Assembly: GCA_002071245.1 (NCBI GenBank)
Contig: MWEV01000092.1
Coordinates: 1-10,608 of the forward strand
Direction: 5' to 3'
From: Deltaproteobacteria bacterium ADurb.Bin026
GTDB lineage: Bacteria > Desulfobacterota > Syntrophorhabdia > Syntrophorhabdales > Syntrophorhabdaceae
Length of the DNA stretch: 10,608 bases
Part shown: piece by piece, positions 1 to 6,165 of the stretch
How positions within the stretch are numbered: the first letter of the stretch is position 1
Layout of the letters: each line of letters begins with the position of its first letter
Translations under genes and position numbers: made by a program
Notes under the pieces: generated by a model
Told to the model about the DNA's origin: nothing
Seen by the model: the letters and a program-made list of their open reading frames with translations, nothing else
Databases searched by the model: none

Positions 1-543
1 TTTTATCTTTTAAAAACCGGTCGCATCAAAATTTTTAAACTTTCTTTTGAAGGGAAAGAGCAGACACTCCATATAATTTTACCAGGAGAGCCTTTTGGCG
101 AGGTACCTGTTTTTACGGGCAAAACCTTCCCTGCACACGCCGAGGCTATGGAGGAGAGTGACACGATATTCTTCCCCAGGGGGTCTTTTGTTGACCTTAT
201 CAGAAGCGACCCATCGATTGCGCTTAACATGCTTGCGATACTCTCGAAAAGACTGAAGCAGTTCATCGGACTTGTTGAAAATCTTTCGCTCAAAGAGGTG
301 CCGCAAAGACTGGCATCATACCTGATTTTTTTAAGTGATAATGATAATTATAATGATTCCATAGAGTTGGATGTTGCCAAGGGTCAGTTGGCAAATATGC
401 TGGGCACGATTCCAGAAACATTGTCAAGAATCCTCAGCAAGATGGTAGACAGAAACCTCATTAGGGTGCAAGGACGCACGATTCATCTCGTCGATAAAAA
501 TGGGCTGAAGACAATCTCAACAGGCGAGAGGACTCTAAACTAA
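1..543 (+). CDS. Crp/Fnr-family transcriptional regulator, DNR-like (5' end cut by window)
   Basis: The reading frame is open from base 1 and ends at TAA (541-543), giving the last 180 residues of a protein usually about 220-230 long; roughly 45 N-terminal residues lie outside the window. Fragment residues 1-60 are the end of a cyclic-nucleotide-binding beta roll, with Gly33-Glu34 in the PFGEVPVF stretch. The Arg-Ser pair that holds the cyclic nucleotide phosphate in CRP is absent: the matching stretch reads TFPAHAEA. The long dimerisation helix covers about 65-98, and the winged helix-turn-helix about 124-165. The recognition helix contains PETLSR (138-143); its Glu, Ser and Arg match the FNR pattern that reads TTGAT half-sites. 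I infer a DNR/FNR-like regulator not controlled by cAMP. Whether it carries N-terminal Fe-S cysteines or binds haem cannot be judged here. The family call is firm; the signal is unknown. Confidence 0.93.
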   Translation, partial: FYLLKTGRIKIFKLSFEGKEQTLHIILPGEPFGEVPVFTGKTFPAHAEAMEESDTIFFPRGSFVDLIRSDPSIALNMLAILSKRLKQFIGLVENLSLKEVPQRLASYLIFLSDNDNYNDSIELDVAKGQLANMLGTIPETLSRILSKMVDRNLIRVQGRTIHLVDKNGLKTISTGERTLN

Positions 544-580
544 CACAATTATTGCAACTCAAAGATATTCTGAAAAAGCC

Positions 581-600
581 GAAAAATATATCCATTTTTC
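581..600. terminator. AT-rich hairpin between convergent genes, possible weak terminator
   Basis: A perfect 7-bp inverted repeat, GAAAAAT (581-587) and ATTTTTC (594-600), surrounds a 6-nt loop in the 154-bp gap between the Crp/Fnr stop (543) and the HAD phosphatase stop (698). On the minus strand it is followed by GGCTTTTTC, a short T-run, so it could help end the glgP operon transcript. The stem is almost all A-T and therefore weak. I see no gene in 544-697; the short open frame there has no recognisable protein features. Confidence 0.25.
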
Positions 601-697
601 ATGCCCTTCGACGAATGCATTATATTGAACTTAGACAATCCTGCTACTCTGCTGAACATAGCTGCCTTGGCACAACAGTTCATGCAAATAAACTTGC

Positions 698-1327
698 CTA
701 TTGTCTTTTGTTTTCCACAATATCACCGATTTCCTTCCATAATTGATCGGCGTTCTTGAATACCATACCCTTAATGCCCAACGCTCTTGCAGTATCTACA
801 TATTGTTCAATATCATCTATGTAAAACACCTCGTTCCCTGCTACATCCATCTTCTCAAATATCATTTTGTATATGCCTACATCGGGTTTTTTCACACCTA
901 TCTCGAACGACAATATCCATTCATCCATTTCGTGTACAATGGGATATTTTTCAATAATATAAGAAAAATGTAGTTCATTCGTGTTGCTTAGGATAAACAA
1001 GGGGTAACCTTTTGACTTTAGATATAGTATTGCTTCGTTAACCTTCAGATTTTCAGTAAAGATAGGATTCCATATATCCTTGAACCCCTCGAAGGTCAAG
1101 TTAAGTTTATAGCGATCTTTAAGCAGCCCAAAAAATTCTTCAGAAGAAATCTGTCCTGTTTCAAATTCATTTATAAGCCCTTTATGCGTTTCAAACATAA
1201 ATGAAAAGACCTCTTCCGCGTTGAAGTCTGACCGATAAGCGGATTTTTCGTGGAGCTTTTTTGCAATCTGTCTGTGCTCAAACGGTAAAATCACGTTTCC
1301 GAGGTCAAAAACAATCAGTTTTATCAT
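698..1327 (-). CDS. HAD-superfamily phosphatase, YihX-like (possible glucose-1-phosphatase)
   Basis: A 209-residue haloacid-dehalogenase-fold hydrolase of the YihX-like (subfamily IA) type. Motif I is FDLGNV with the nucleophile Asp8; motif II is LSNTN (Ser114); motif III is the Lys of KKPD (147-148); motif IV is the Asp pair 171-172 in YIDD. The helical cap lies at about 15-90. The usual second Asp of motif I (DxD) is replaced by Gly10, as in E. coli YihX, which is known to dephosphorylate alpha-glucose-1-phosphate. SNTNxLH after motif II also recalls YihX. It is the last gene of the glgP operon, and phosphorylase makes glucose-1-phosphate, so a role in converting that product to glucose is a reasonable inference. 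Other sugar phosphates remain possible. The ATG at 1327 has a good Shine-Dalgarno, AAGGAAGG (1337-1344, 9 nt away), and overlaps the upstream gene by 23 nt. Confidence 0.88.
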   Translation of the reverse strand: MIKLIVFDLGNVILPFEHRQIAKKLHEKSAYRSDFNAEEVFSFMFETHKGLINEFETGQISSEEFFGLLKDRYKLNLTFEGFKDIWNPIFTENLKVNEAILYLKSKGYPLFILSNTNELHFSYIIEKYPIVHEMDEWILSFEIGVKKPDVGIYKMIFEKMDVAGNEVFYIDDIEQYVDTARALGIKGMVFKNADQLWKEIGDIVENKRQ

Positions 1328-2015
1328 AAATAAATACCTTCCTTGGATTCAGCGGGGCATATAGTTCATAGGGGTCATCAAGATGCTGCCACCCACAGAT
1401 ATGGAGTAGTCTTTTATTTTTGTTTTCGTTCTTTATCATTGAAATTCTGCCGCTCATATACCTGTCCCTTATAAACATTTCTTCGGTGTACTTATAGATC
1501 TTTATGCCACCCTCAAAAAACAACCGTGCAACGGCCCTTTCGCCATGGTCTGTAAAACCTTGTTCACTGAAAAGAAGCCTTTCAATATTCGAAGGACTGA
1601 ATAACTTCTCGCTTTTCTGGAGCTTTACATAAGAAAACATGTCAAGGTCAATTAAATGTAACAAACCGCTGTGTTTGTCCGTATATCGTACAGATGCCCT
1701 ATATTCATAAGGCACATTTGCGAAAGAAACAAGTTCCGAGAATGCGTCTCTATTGAGTTTTTCCCTATTTCCTGAATATTTTAAAATAACCTCCATGATG
1801 CGCTTTTTGTATGTCTTTCCCATAACTCGTCTGTAATTAAGCCCGTAGTGTGAAAATTCAAGCGTTATGATGTCTGGCATAAATTGTTCCAGTCGCTCGG
1901 CAAGCAGCCTGTACCCACCGCTATCTCTGTGTACTACACCCAACATGATAAGATCGTTCACATCATTATTCATCATCATGTGTTTTTCTATAACGGTACA
2001 GGTAGAATACTCCAT
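1305..2015 (-). CDS. TraB/TIKI-superfamily-like protein of unknown function
   Basis: A 236-residue soluble protein with no signal peptide or membrane segment. It shows the signature I associate with the TraB/TIKI/EreA/ChaN-like superfamily: a GxxH motif near the N-terminus (Gly26-His29, LGVVHRD), an acidic residue after the next strand (Glu53 in ITLEFSHY), an Arg-rich RDRYMSGRI segment (183-191), and a second GxxH near the C-terminus (Gly208-His211, CGWQH). Some family members are proposed metal-dependent proteases or hydrolases, but most are uncharacterised, so no substrate is assigned. It sits between glgP and the HAD phosphatase and is probably translationally coupled to both. The start is uncertain. 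The ATG at 2015 overlaps glgP by 28 nt and has no clear Shine-Dalgarno. Three ATGs in a row at 1980, 1977 and 1974 would begin 7 nt after the glgP stop and fit the expected short N-terminus better. The gene is surely real; the family call is fairly likely. Confidence 0.72.
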   Translation of the reverse strand: MEYSTCTVIEKHMMMNNDVNDLIMLGVVHRDSGGYRLLAERLEQFMPDIITLEFSHYGLNYRRVMGKTYKKRIMEVILKYSGNREKLNRDAFSELVSFANVPYEYRASVRYTDKHSGLLHLIDLDMFSYVKLQKSEKLFSPSNIERLLFSEQGFTDHGERAVARLFFEGGIKIYKYTEEMFIRDRYMSGRISMIKNENKNKRLLHICGWQHLDDPYELYAPLNPRKVFIYDKTDCF

Positions 2016-4420
2016 ATGTTTTCAGCGTATTCACGGATAGATCTGTCACTTGAAAATTTTCCGGAACGTGCCACGTTAAGGATAGACATCTTGATCCATT
2101 GGTCTTTGTTACGATAAGCCTTATCAACCCTTTCCTGACATTCTATATAAGACGCATAGTCCGCCAAAACAAAATACTTGTCATAATCAAGGATCGAACT
2201 AACAATAGGTTGAAACAGATTGCGGATATCCGGTGAAAAATAACCTCCTGCAATCTGGTCTATAGCCTGCTTGAGCTCTTTGTTTTCCTCATATACCTGG
2301 CGCGGGTTATAATGAGCCCTCAGTGCTTCAAGCTCTTCTGTTTTGTAACCAAACAGGAAGAAATTATCCTCTCCGACCTCTTCTCTTATCTCTACGTTCG
2401 CACCGTCAAGCGTCCCTATAGTAAGGGCTCCATTAATCGTGTATTTCATGTTGCCAGTTCCTGACGCCTCATATCCTGCTGTTGAGATCTGTTCAGAAAG
2501 CTCCGCAGCCGGCATGATACGCTGGGCAATACTTACATCATAGTTTGGGACAAAAATCACCCTCAGTCGATCGCTCACCGATGGATCGGCATCGATAGCC
2601 GCACTTATGCTGTGGATCAGCTTAATGATAAGTTTACACATAAAATAACTCGGTGCAGATTTTCCCGAAAACAAAACGGTCCTCGGTGTGATATTCTTAT
2701 CTGCCCTACCTTCTTTAATCCTGTTATACATCGTTACAACGTGCAGTATGTTGAGCAGTTGTCTTTTATATTCATGGAACCGTTTTGTCTGGCAGTCGAG
2801 TAGGTATTCGGAGGGAAATGATATCCAGTAAGCCTTAAAGATATAATCTGATAAAGCATCCTTGTTTGCCTCTTTTATAAGTCTGAATTCCTTGCAGAAC
2901 TCCTTGTCTTCAACGAATGCCTCAAGGTTTTTCAATTCTTCCAAATCTGTAGCCCATTTATCTCCTATCGCATCCATTATCAGCCTTGAAAGCTGTGGGT
3001 TGGATTGCAAAAGCCAGCGCCTTGGTGTAATGCCATTTGTTACATTTTTGAACTTTTCCGGCATCATCTCGAAGAAATCCCTAAAAAGGTTTTGCTTCAA
3101 TATGTCTGAATGGAGCATTGAAACACCGTTAACGCTGTGACTTCCCACGATTGCAAGACGTGCCATATTAACAACCCTTTCACCATTGCCAGAAATTATT
3201 GCAACCCTGTTTTTCCTTTCCTTATCGCCCGGAAACATCTCGGTCACCTGTACGAGAAAACGCCTGTCAATCTCCTGTACAATCTGAAGGTGGCGTGGCA
3301 AAAGATATCCAAACAGGCCTTCGGTCCATGTTTCAAGCGCCTCCGGCAGTACGGTATGGTTGGTATAGCCAAACGTTTTTGATGTTATTTTCCATGCATC
3401 ATCCCAATTAAGGCCATCATGGTCAACAAAAATCCTCATGAGCTCCGGTATAGCCACAGATGGGTGTGTATCGTTGAGCTGAATAGCCACGCTATCAGGA
3501 AATTCGTTATAGCTCTGGTGAAATTTTTTATACCTCCTCACTATATCTTTAAGAGTGGCACTAACAAAAAAATATTGCTGTTTCAGCCTCAATTCCTTAC
3601 CAGCAGCATACTGATCGCTTGGATAAAGTACCTTTGAGATATTTTCACTGCTGTTTTTATCCTGAACCGCCCTTATGTAATCACCACTGTTGAAAAATTC
3701 AAGGTCAAACTCCCTCGATGATTTTGCCGCCCACAGACGTAAGGTATTTACTGTATTATTCTTGAAGCCTGGAACAGGATAATCGTACGCCATAGCCATC
3801 ACCTCATCGCCATCGATCCATTTCATCCGGAATCTTCCATTGCGCCCAGCAATGGTCCCTATCTTTCCGTAGAAACGAACTGAATACAAAAGTTCAGGTC
3901 TTGGAAACTCCCATGGATTACCATATCTAAGCCAGTTGTCCGGGATCTCTACCTGAAAACCATCTTTGATCTTTTGTTGGAAAATACCGTATTCATAACG
4001 AATGCCATAACCATATCCTGGATACTGAAGAGTAGCGAGTGAATCGAGAAAGCATGCTGCAAGCCTGCCAAGCCCCCCGTTACCCAGCCCTGCATCCCAT
4101 TCGTGCTCGAGCGCATCCTCATAGCTCAAACCAAGCACATCAACTGCCTTGCCGTATTCATCAGAAAGCCCAAGATTAATCACATAATTTCTCAAAAGCC
4201 TGCCAAGCAAAAATTCAAGAGACAGATAATATATCCTTTTCGCATTTACATCATAATACCGTTGCTGAGTGTTAATCCAATTCTTGACAATCATCTCTCT
4301 TACAGAAAGCACTACAGAATTGAACTTATCCCTCGGGGTTGCAGAATACATATCTTTTGCGAGGTTGTATGTTAAATTGTCCAAAAGAGATCTATGCAAT
4401 TTCTCAATTTTTGTTTCCAT
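1988..4420 (-). CDS. glgP: Alpha-glucan (glycogen) phosphorylase
   Basis: A glycosyltransferase family 35 enzyme that cleaves terminal alpha-1,4-glucosyl units of glycogen or maltodextrin with phosphate, giving glucose-1-phosphate; cytoplasmic and PLP-dependent. From Met at 4420 it has 810 residues, normal for the family. The N-terminal domain carries GLGNGGLGRLAACFLDSL (111-128) and, later, QLNDTHPS. The C-terminal domain carries KRFHEYKRQLLN (546-557), then the PLP signature EASGTGNMKYTINGALT with the cofactor lysine at Lys659, followed by IGTLDGANVEI. All core motifs look intact. An in-frame ATG at 4432 would add four residues, but it has no Shine-Dalgarno and would leave a leader of only about 7 nt. 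The ATG at 4420 follows a GGGGGT stretch and is preferred. The mammalian-type N-terminal regulatory serine region is not evident. First gene of a three-gene operon. Confidence 0.97.
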   Translation of the reverse strand: METKIEKLHRSLLDNLTYNLAKDMYSATPRDKFNSVVLSVREMIVKNWINTQQRYYDVNAKRIYYLSLEFLLGRLLRNYVINLGLSDEYGKAVDVLGLSYEDALEHEWDAGLGNGGLGRLAACFLDSLATLQYPGYGYGIRYEYGIFQQKIKDGFQVEIPDNWLRYGNPWEFPRPELLYSVRFYGKIGTIAGRNGRFRMKWIDGDEVMAMAYDYPVPGFKNNTVNTLRLWAAKSSREFDLEFFNSGDYIRAVQDKNSSENISKVLYPSDQYAAGKELRLKQQYFFVSATLKDIVRRYKKFHQSYNEFPDSVAIQLNDTHPSVAIPELMRIFVDHDGLNWDDAWKITSKTFGYTNHTVLPEALETWTEGLFGYLLPRHLQIVQEIDRRFLVQVTEMFPGDKERKNRVAIISGNGERVVNMARLAIVGSHSVNGVSMLHSDILKQNLFRDFFEMMPEKFKNVTNGITPRRWLLQSNPQLSRLIMDAIGDKWATDLEELKNLEAFVEDKEFCKEFRLIKEANKDALSDYIFKAYWISFPSEYLLDCQTKRFHEYKRQLLNILHVVTMYNRIKEGRADKNITPRTVLFSGKSAPSYFMCKLIIKLIHSISAAIDADPSVSDRLRVIFVPNYDVSIAQRIMPAAELSEQISTAGYEASGTGNMKYTINGALTIGTLDGANVEIREEVGEDNFFLFGYKTEELEALRAHYNPRQVYEENKELKQAIDQIAGGYFSPDIRNLFQPIVSSILDYDKYFVLADYASYIECQERVDKAYRNKDQWIKMSILNVARSGKFSSDRSIREYAENIWSILPVPL

Positions 4421-4445
4421 AACGACCCCCATATTATTTTAAAGA

Positions 4446-4451
4446 ATTATA
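4446..4451 (-). promoter_or_regulatory. Predicted sigma70 -10 box for the glgP operon
   Basis: On the minus strand this is a perfect TATAAT, about 25 nt upstream of the preferred glgP start; transcription would begin near 4439, giving a leader of about 19 nt. No good -35 box lies at the normal spacing. The best is TTGTAT, 17 nt upstream of the overlapping TATTAT, a weak match, so an activator may be needed. Confidence 0.45.
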
Positions 4452-4520
4452 ATAACATGCAAAAGAGGCAGATACAAACAAAAGCTGATAAATACCTCTC
4501 GCCTAATCCATAAAAGCATT

Positions 4521-4538
4521 TGGGTTATTAACTGGGTT
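4521..4538. repeat. Short direct repeat TGGGTT next to the lgt -35 box
   Basis: TGGGTT occurs at 4521-4526 and 4533-4538, 12 bp apart, and the second copy runs into the -35 box of the lgt promoter. It lies in the divergent glgP-lgt control region and could be a binding site, but two 6-bp copies are easily explained by chance. Confidence 0.25.
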
Positions 4539-4566
4539 GACAGTACGTTCTTCTAAGTTGTATCAT
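4537..4566 (+). promoter_or_regulatory. Predicted sigma70 promoter of lgt
   Basis: A perfect -35 box TTGACA (4537-4542), an 18-nt spacer and a -10 box TATCAT (4561-4566, 5 of 6 consensus bases). Transcription would start around 4573, leaving a leader of about 24 nt before the lgt ATG at 4597. The match is strong and in the right place. It also shows why the in-frame TTG at 4537 is not the lgt start. Confidence 0.7.
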
Positions 4567-4596
4567 ACGGCATACTATGGGACTAAACAACATTAC

Positions 4597-5391
4597 ATGA
4601 TTAAATATCCAGATATCGACCCGGTAATAATCAAGATAGGTCCACTGTCTATAAGATGGTATGGCCTTATGTACATCTTTGGTTTTACGTCCTCCTATCT
4701 TCTCACACTGTATCAACTAAGGAAAAATAGATCTATAAAAATGGAAAGGCCATTCATCGATGACCTTTATTTCTATTTGATACTCGGTCTAATAATCGGT
4801 GCAAGGCTTGGATATATAATCTTTTATAATCTCGACTTCTACATAAGCAACCCGTTTGAAATTTTTGTTGTGTGGCATGGAGGGATGTCCTTCCACGGAG
4901 GTTTGGCAGGCGCTTTCATTGCAGGTTATTTAGTCATAAAAAAGTGGCGTCATGATTTCTTTTCGGTCGCGGATTTGATTATACCCACTTGTCCTATTGG
5001 CATAGGTTTCGGAAGGATAGGAAATTTTATCAACGGAGAACTTTTCGGAAAACCATCAGATGTCCCATGGGCAATGATATTTCCCAACGCAGGAAACATT
5101 GCAAGACATCCTTCACAACTCTATGAGGCATTTTTGGAGGGCATTGTACTGTTTCTTGTATTGTGGTTGTATAAAAATAAAAAAAGACATGAAGGAGACG
5201 TGTTTTCTCTTTTTCTCATGCTTTATGGGATTTTCAGGATATTTTGCGAATATTTCAGAGAACCAGACCAACAGATTGGATATCTATTAGGTTTCTTTAC
5301 AATGGGTCAGGCGCTGAGCATTTTTATGATCCTTTTCGGTTTGTTTTTAAGATGTTATTATCTACCTCGCCGAAAAGATTTAAAATGGTGA
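4597..5391 (+). CDS. lgt: Phosphatidylglycerol--prolipoprotein diacylglyceryl transferase
   Basis: Transfers a diacylglyceryl group from phosphatidylglycerol to the lipobox cysteine of prolipoproteins, the first step of lipoprotein maturation in the cytoplasmic membrane. The 264-residue protein has about seven hydrophobic segments, normal for Lgt. It starts with the typical stretch MIKYPDIDPVIIKIGPLSIR. His94 and His100 lie in HGGMSFHGG; the Lgt signature GRIGNFINGELFG begins at Arg140's GR, followed by RHPSQLYEAFLEG and, near the C-terminus, FRIFCEYFREPD with Arg214 and Arg221. These match the essential His and Arg regions of E. coli Lgt. The frame stays open upstream to a TTG at 4537, but that codon is inside the -35 box, so the ATG at 4597 is chosen. 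The Shine-Dalgarno is weak (GGGA, 14 nt away). The gene stands alone on the + strand and faces the recA cluster. Confidence 0.97.
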   Translation: MIKYPDIDPVIIKIGPLSIRWYGLMYIFGFTSSYLLTLYQLRKNRSIKMERPFIDDLYFYLILGLIIGARLGYIIFYNLDFYISNPFEIFVVWHGGMSFHGGLAGAFIAGYLVIKKWRHDFFSVADLIIPTCPIGIGFGRIGNFINGELFGKPSDVPWAMIFPNAGNIARHPSQLYEAFLEGIVLFLVLWLYKNKKRHEGDVFSLFLMLYGIFRIFCEYFREPDQQIGYLLGFFTMGQALSIFMILFGLFLRCYYLPRRKDLKW

Positions 5392-5403
5392 TATATATCA
5401 TAA

Positions 5404-5429
5404 CCCAAGCCTGCACACACATCCTTGGG
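5404..5429. terminator. Inverted repeat between convergent lgt and Crp/Fnr genes
   Basis: CCCAAG (5404-5409) and CTTGGG (5424-5429) form a perfect 6-bp stem around a 14-nt loop in the 83-bp convergent gap. No strong T-run follows on either strand, so it is at best a weak or bidirectional terminator. The lgt stop codon lies in a 12-bp palindrome, TGATATATATCA (5389-5400). Confidence 0.3.
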
Positions 5430-5469
5430 GAACACGAATTATCCGATACATTAGAATAGAAAGGGGTTT

Positions 5470-5510
5470 CAATGTTATATTGATTTACGGTGCGGGTACA
5501 ATGTATATTG
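5470..5510. repeat. Two near-identical, near-palindromic 12-13 bp repeats
   Basis: CAATGTTATATTG (5470-5482) and CAATGTATATTG (5499-5510) differ by one T and start 29 bp apart. The first spans the stop codon of the minus-strand Crp/Fnr gene, the second lies in its last codons. The second forms ACAAT/ATTGT and is followed on the + strand by six T's (5511-5516), so it might serve as a weak end point for lgt transcripts. A protein-binding role is not excluded. Confidence 0.35.
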
Positions 5511-6146
5511 TTTTTTCCTGATGCTTATCGCACCCCTTTTGATTAATATCTTTAAAACCCTTGAAACTGTCTCTCTTGATGTGCCGCAGGAATTTGCAAT
5601 TTCTATTTGGGTGGGTCCATTTTCAATGATGATATGGTCTTTCAATCTCAGTCCATATTTCTCGCCAATATCCAAAAGGTATGTCAATACCCTCTCTTCT
5701 ACACTCAAAAAGGCAAGTCCTTTAATCCTCTCGTCTGCGTAGCGTAGTCTTGCAGATAAAGTCTTTAAAATATTCACGCTTATTGTCGGGTTATCCAAAA
5801 GAAGCCTTATGAAGTCTTTACGGTTAATAACCAAAAACTCAGAATACTCTGTAGTAATTACGTTTGCAGATCTGGGCAACTCGTCAATAATGGAGAGTTC
5901 TCCAAAAAAACCATCCTTCTCAATGACATCAAGTATGTATTCTTTACCATCATCATCAAACAACGAGACCTTTACCCTTCCAGCCAGTACAATATAAAGT
6001 GAATCGCCAATCTCGCCTTCCTGGAAAACAACAGAATTTTTTTCATAGTTTTTCAGAATAGCTATCCTGGTGATAGCCTGAATCTCGCCATCTTTCAGCT
6101 TTGAAAAGAGCGTAACATTTTTTAAACTGACTGCATATTTAATCAT
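5475..6146 (-). CDS. Crp/Fnr-family transcriptional regulator with intact cNMP pocket
   Basis: A complete 223-residue regulator. Residues about 15-115 form the cyclic-nucleotide-binding beta roll, with a CRP-like phosphate-binding cassette: Gly82-Glu83-Leu84 in FGELSII and Arg92-Ser93 in LPRSANV, matching the Glu, Arg and Ser that hold cAMP in CRP. The dimerisation helix is about 118-145. The helix-turn-helix is about 179-201, with the recognition motif RETVSR (191-196), which has the Arg, Glu and Arg that read TGTGA half-sites in CRP. Only one cysteine (Cys187) is present, so no FNR-type Fe-S cluster. I infer a cyclic-nucleotide-responsive regulator with CRP-like DNA preference; ligand and targets are unknown. 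The ATG at 6146 has an excellent Shine-Dalgarno, GGAGGT (6153-6158, 6 nt away); an in-frame TTG at 6164 is not used because that site lies inside it. The gene follows alaS by 19 nt and is probably co-transcribed. Confidence 0.95.
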   Translation of the reverse strand: MIKYAVSLKNVTLFSKLKDGEIQAITRIAILKNYEKNSVVFQEGEIGDSLYIVLAGRVKVSLFDDDGKEYILDVIEKDGFFGELSIIDELPRSANVITTEYSEFLVINRKDFIRLLLDNPTISVNILKTLSARLRYADERIKGLAFLSVEERVLTYLLDIGEKYGLRLKDHIIIENGPTQIEIANSCGTSRETVSRVLKILIKRGAISIRKKQYTLYPHRKSI

Positions 6147-6165
6147 GAATATACCTCCGATCAAT

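Noticed and set aside
634..707. Distant inverted repeat AGACAAT / ATTGTCT around the end of the HAD gene
   Set aside because: The arms are about 60 nt apart with no supporting stem between them and no T-run; this is expected by chance in AT-rich sequence.
552..746. A 64-codon open frame on the + strand after the first Crp/Fnr gene
   Set aside because: It has no clear Shine-Dalgarno or protein features, runs into the end of the HAD phosphatase gene, and occupies a convergent gap where terminators are expected.
5539..5552. TTGAT-TAAT-ATCTT, resembling an FNR/DNR box
   Set aside because: It is inside the coding part of the Crp/Fnr gene, not upstream of any start, and two bases of the second half-site do not match; likely chance.
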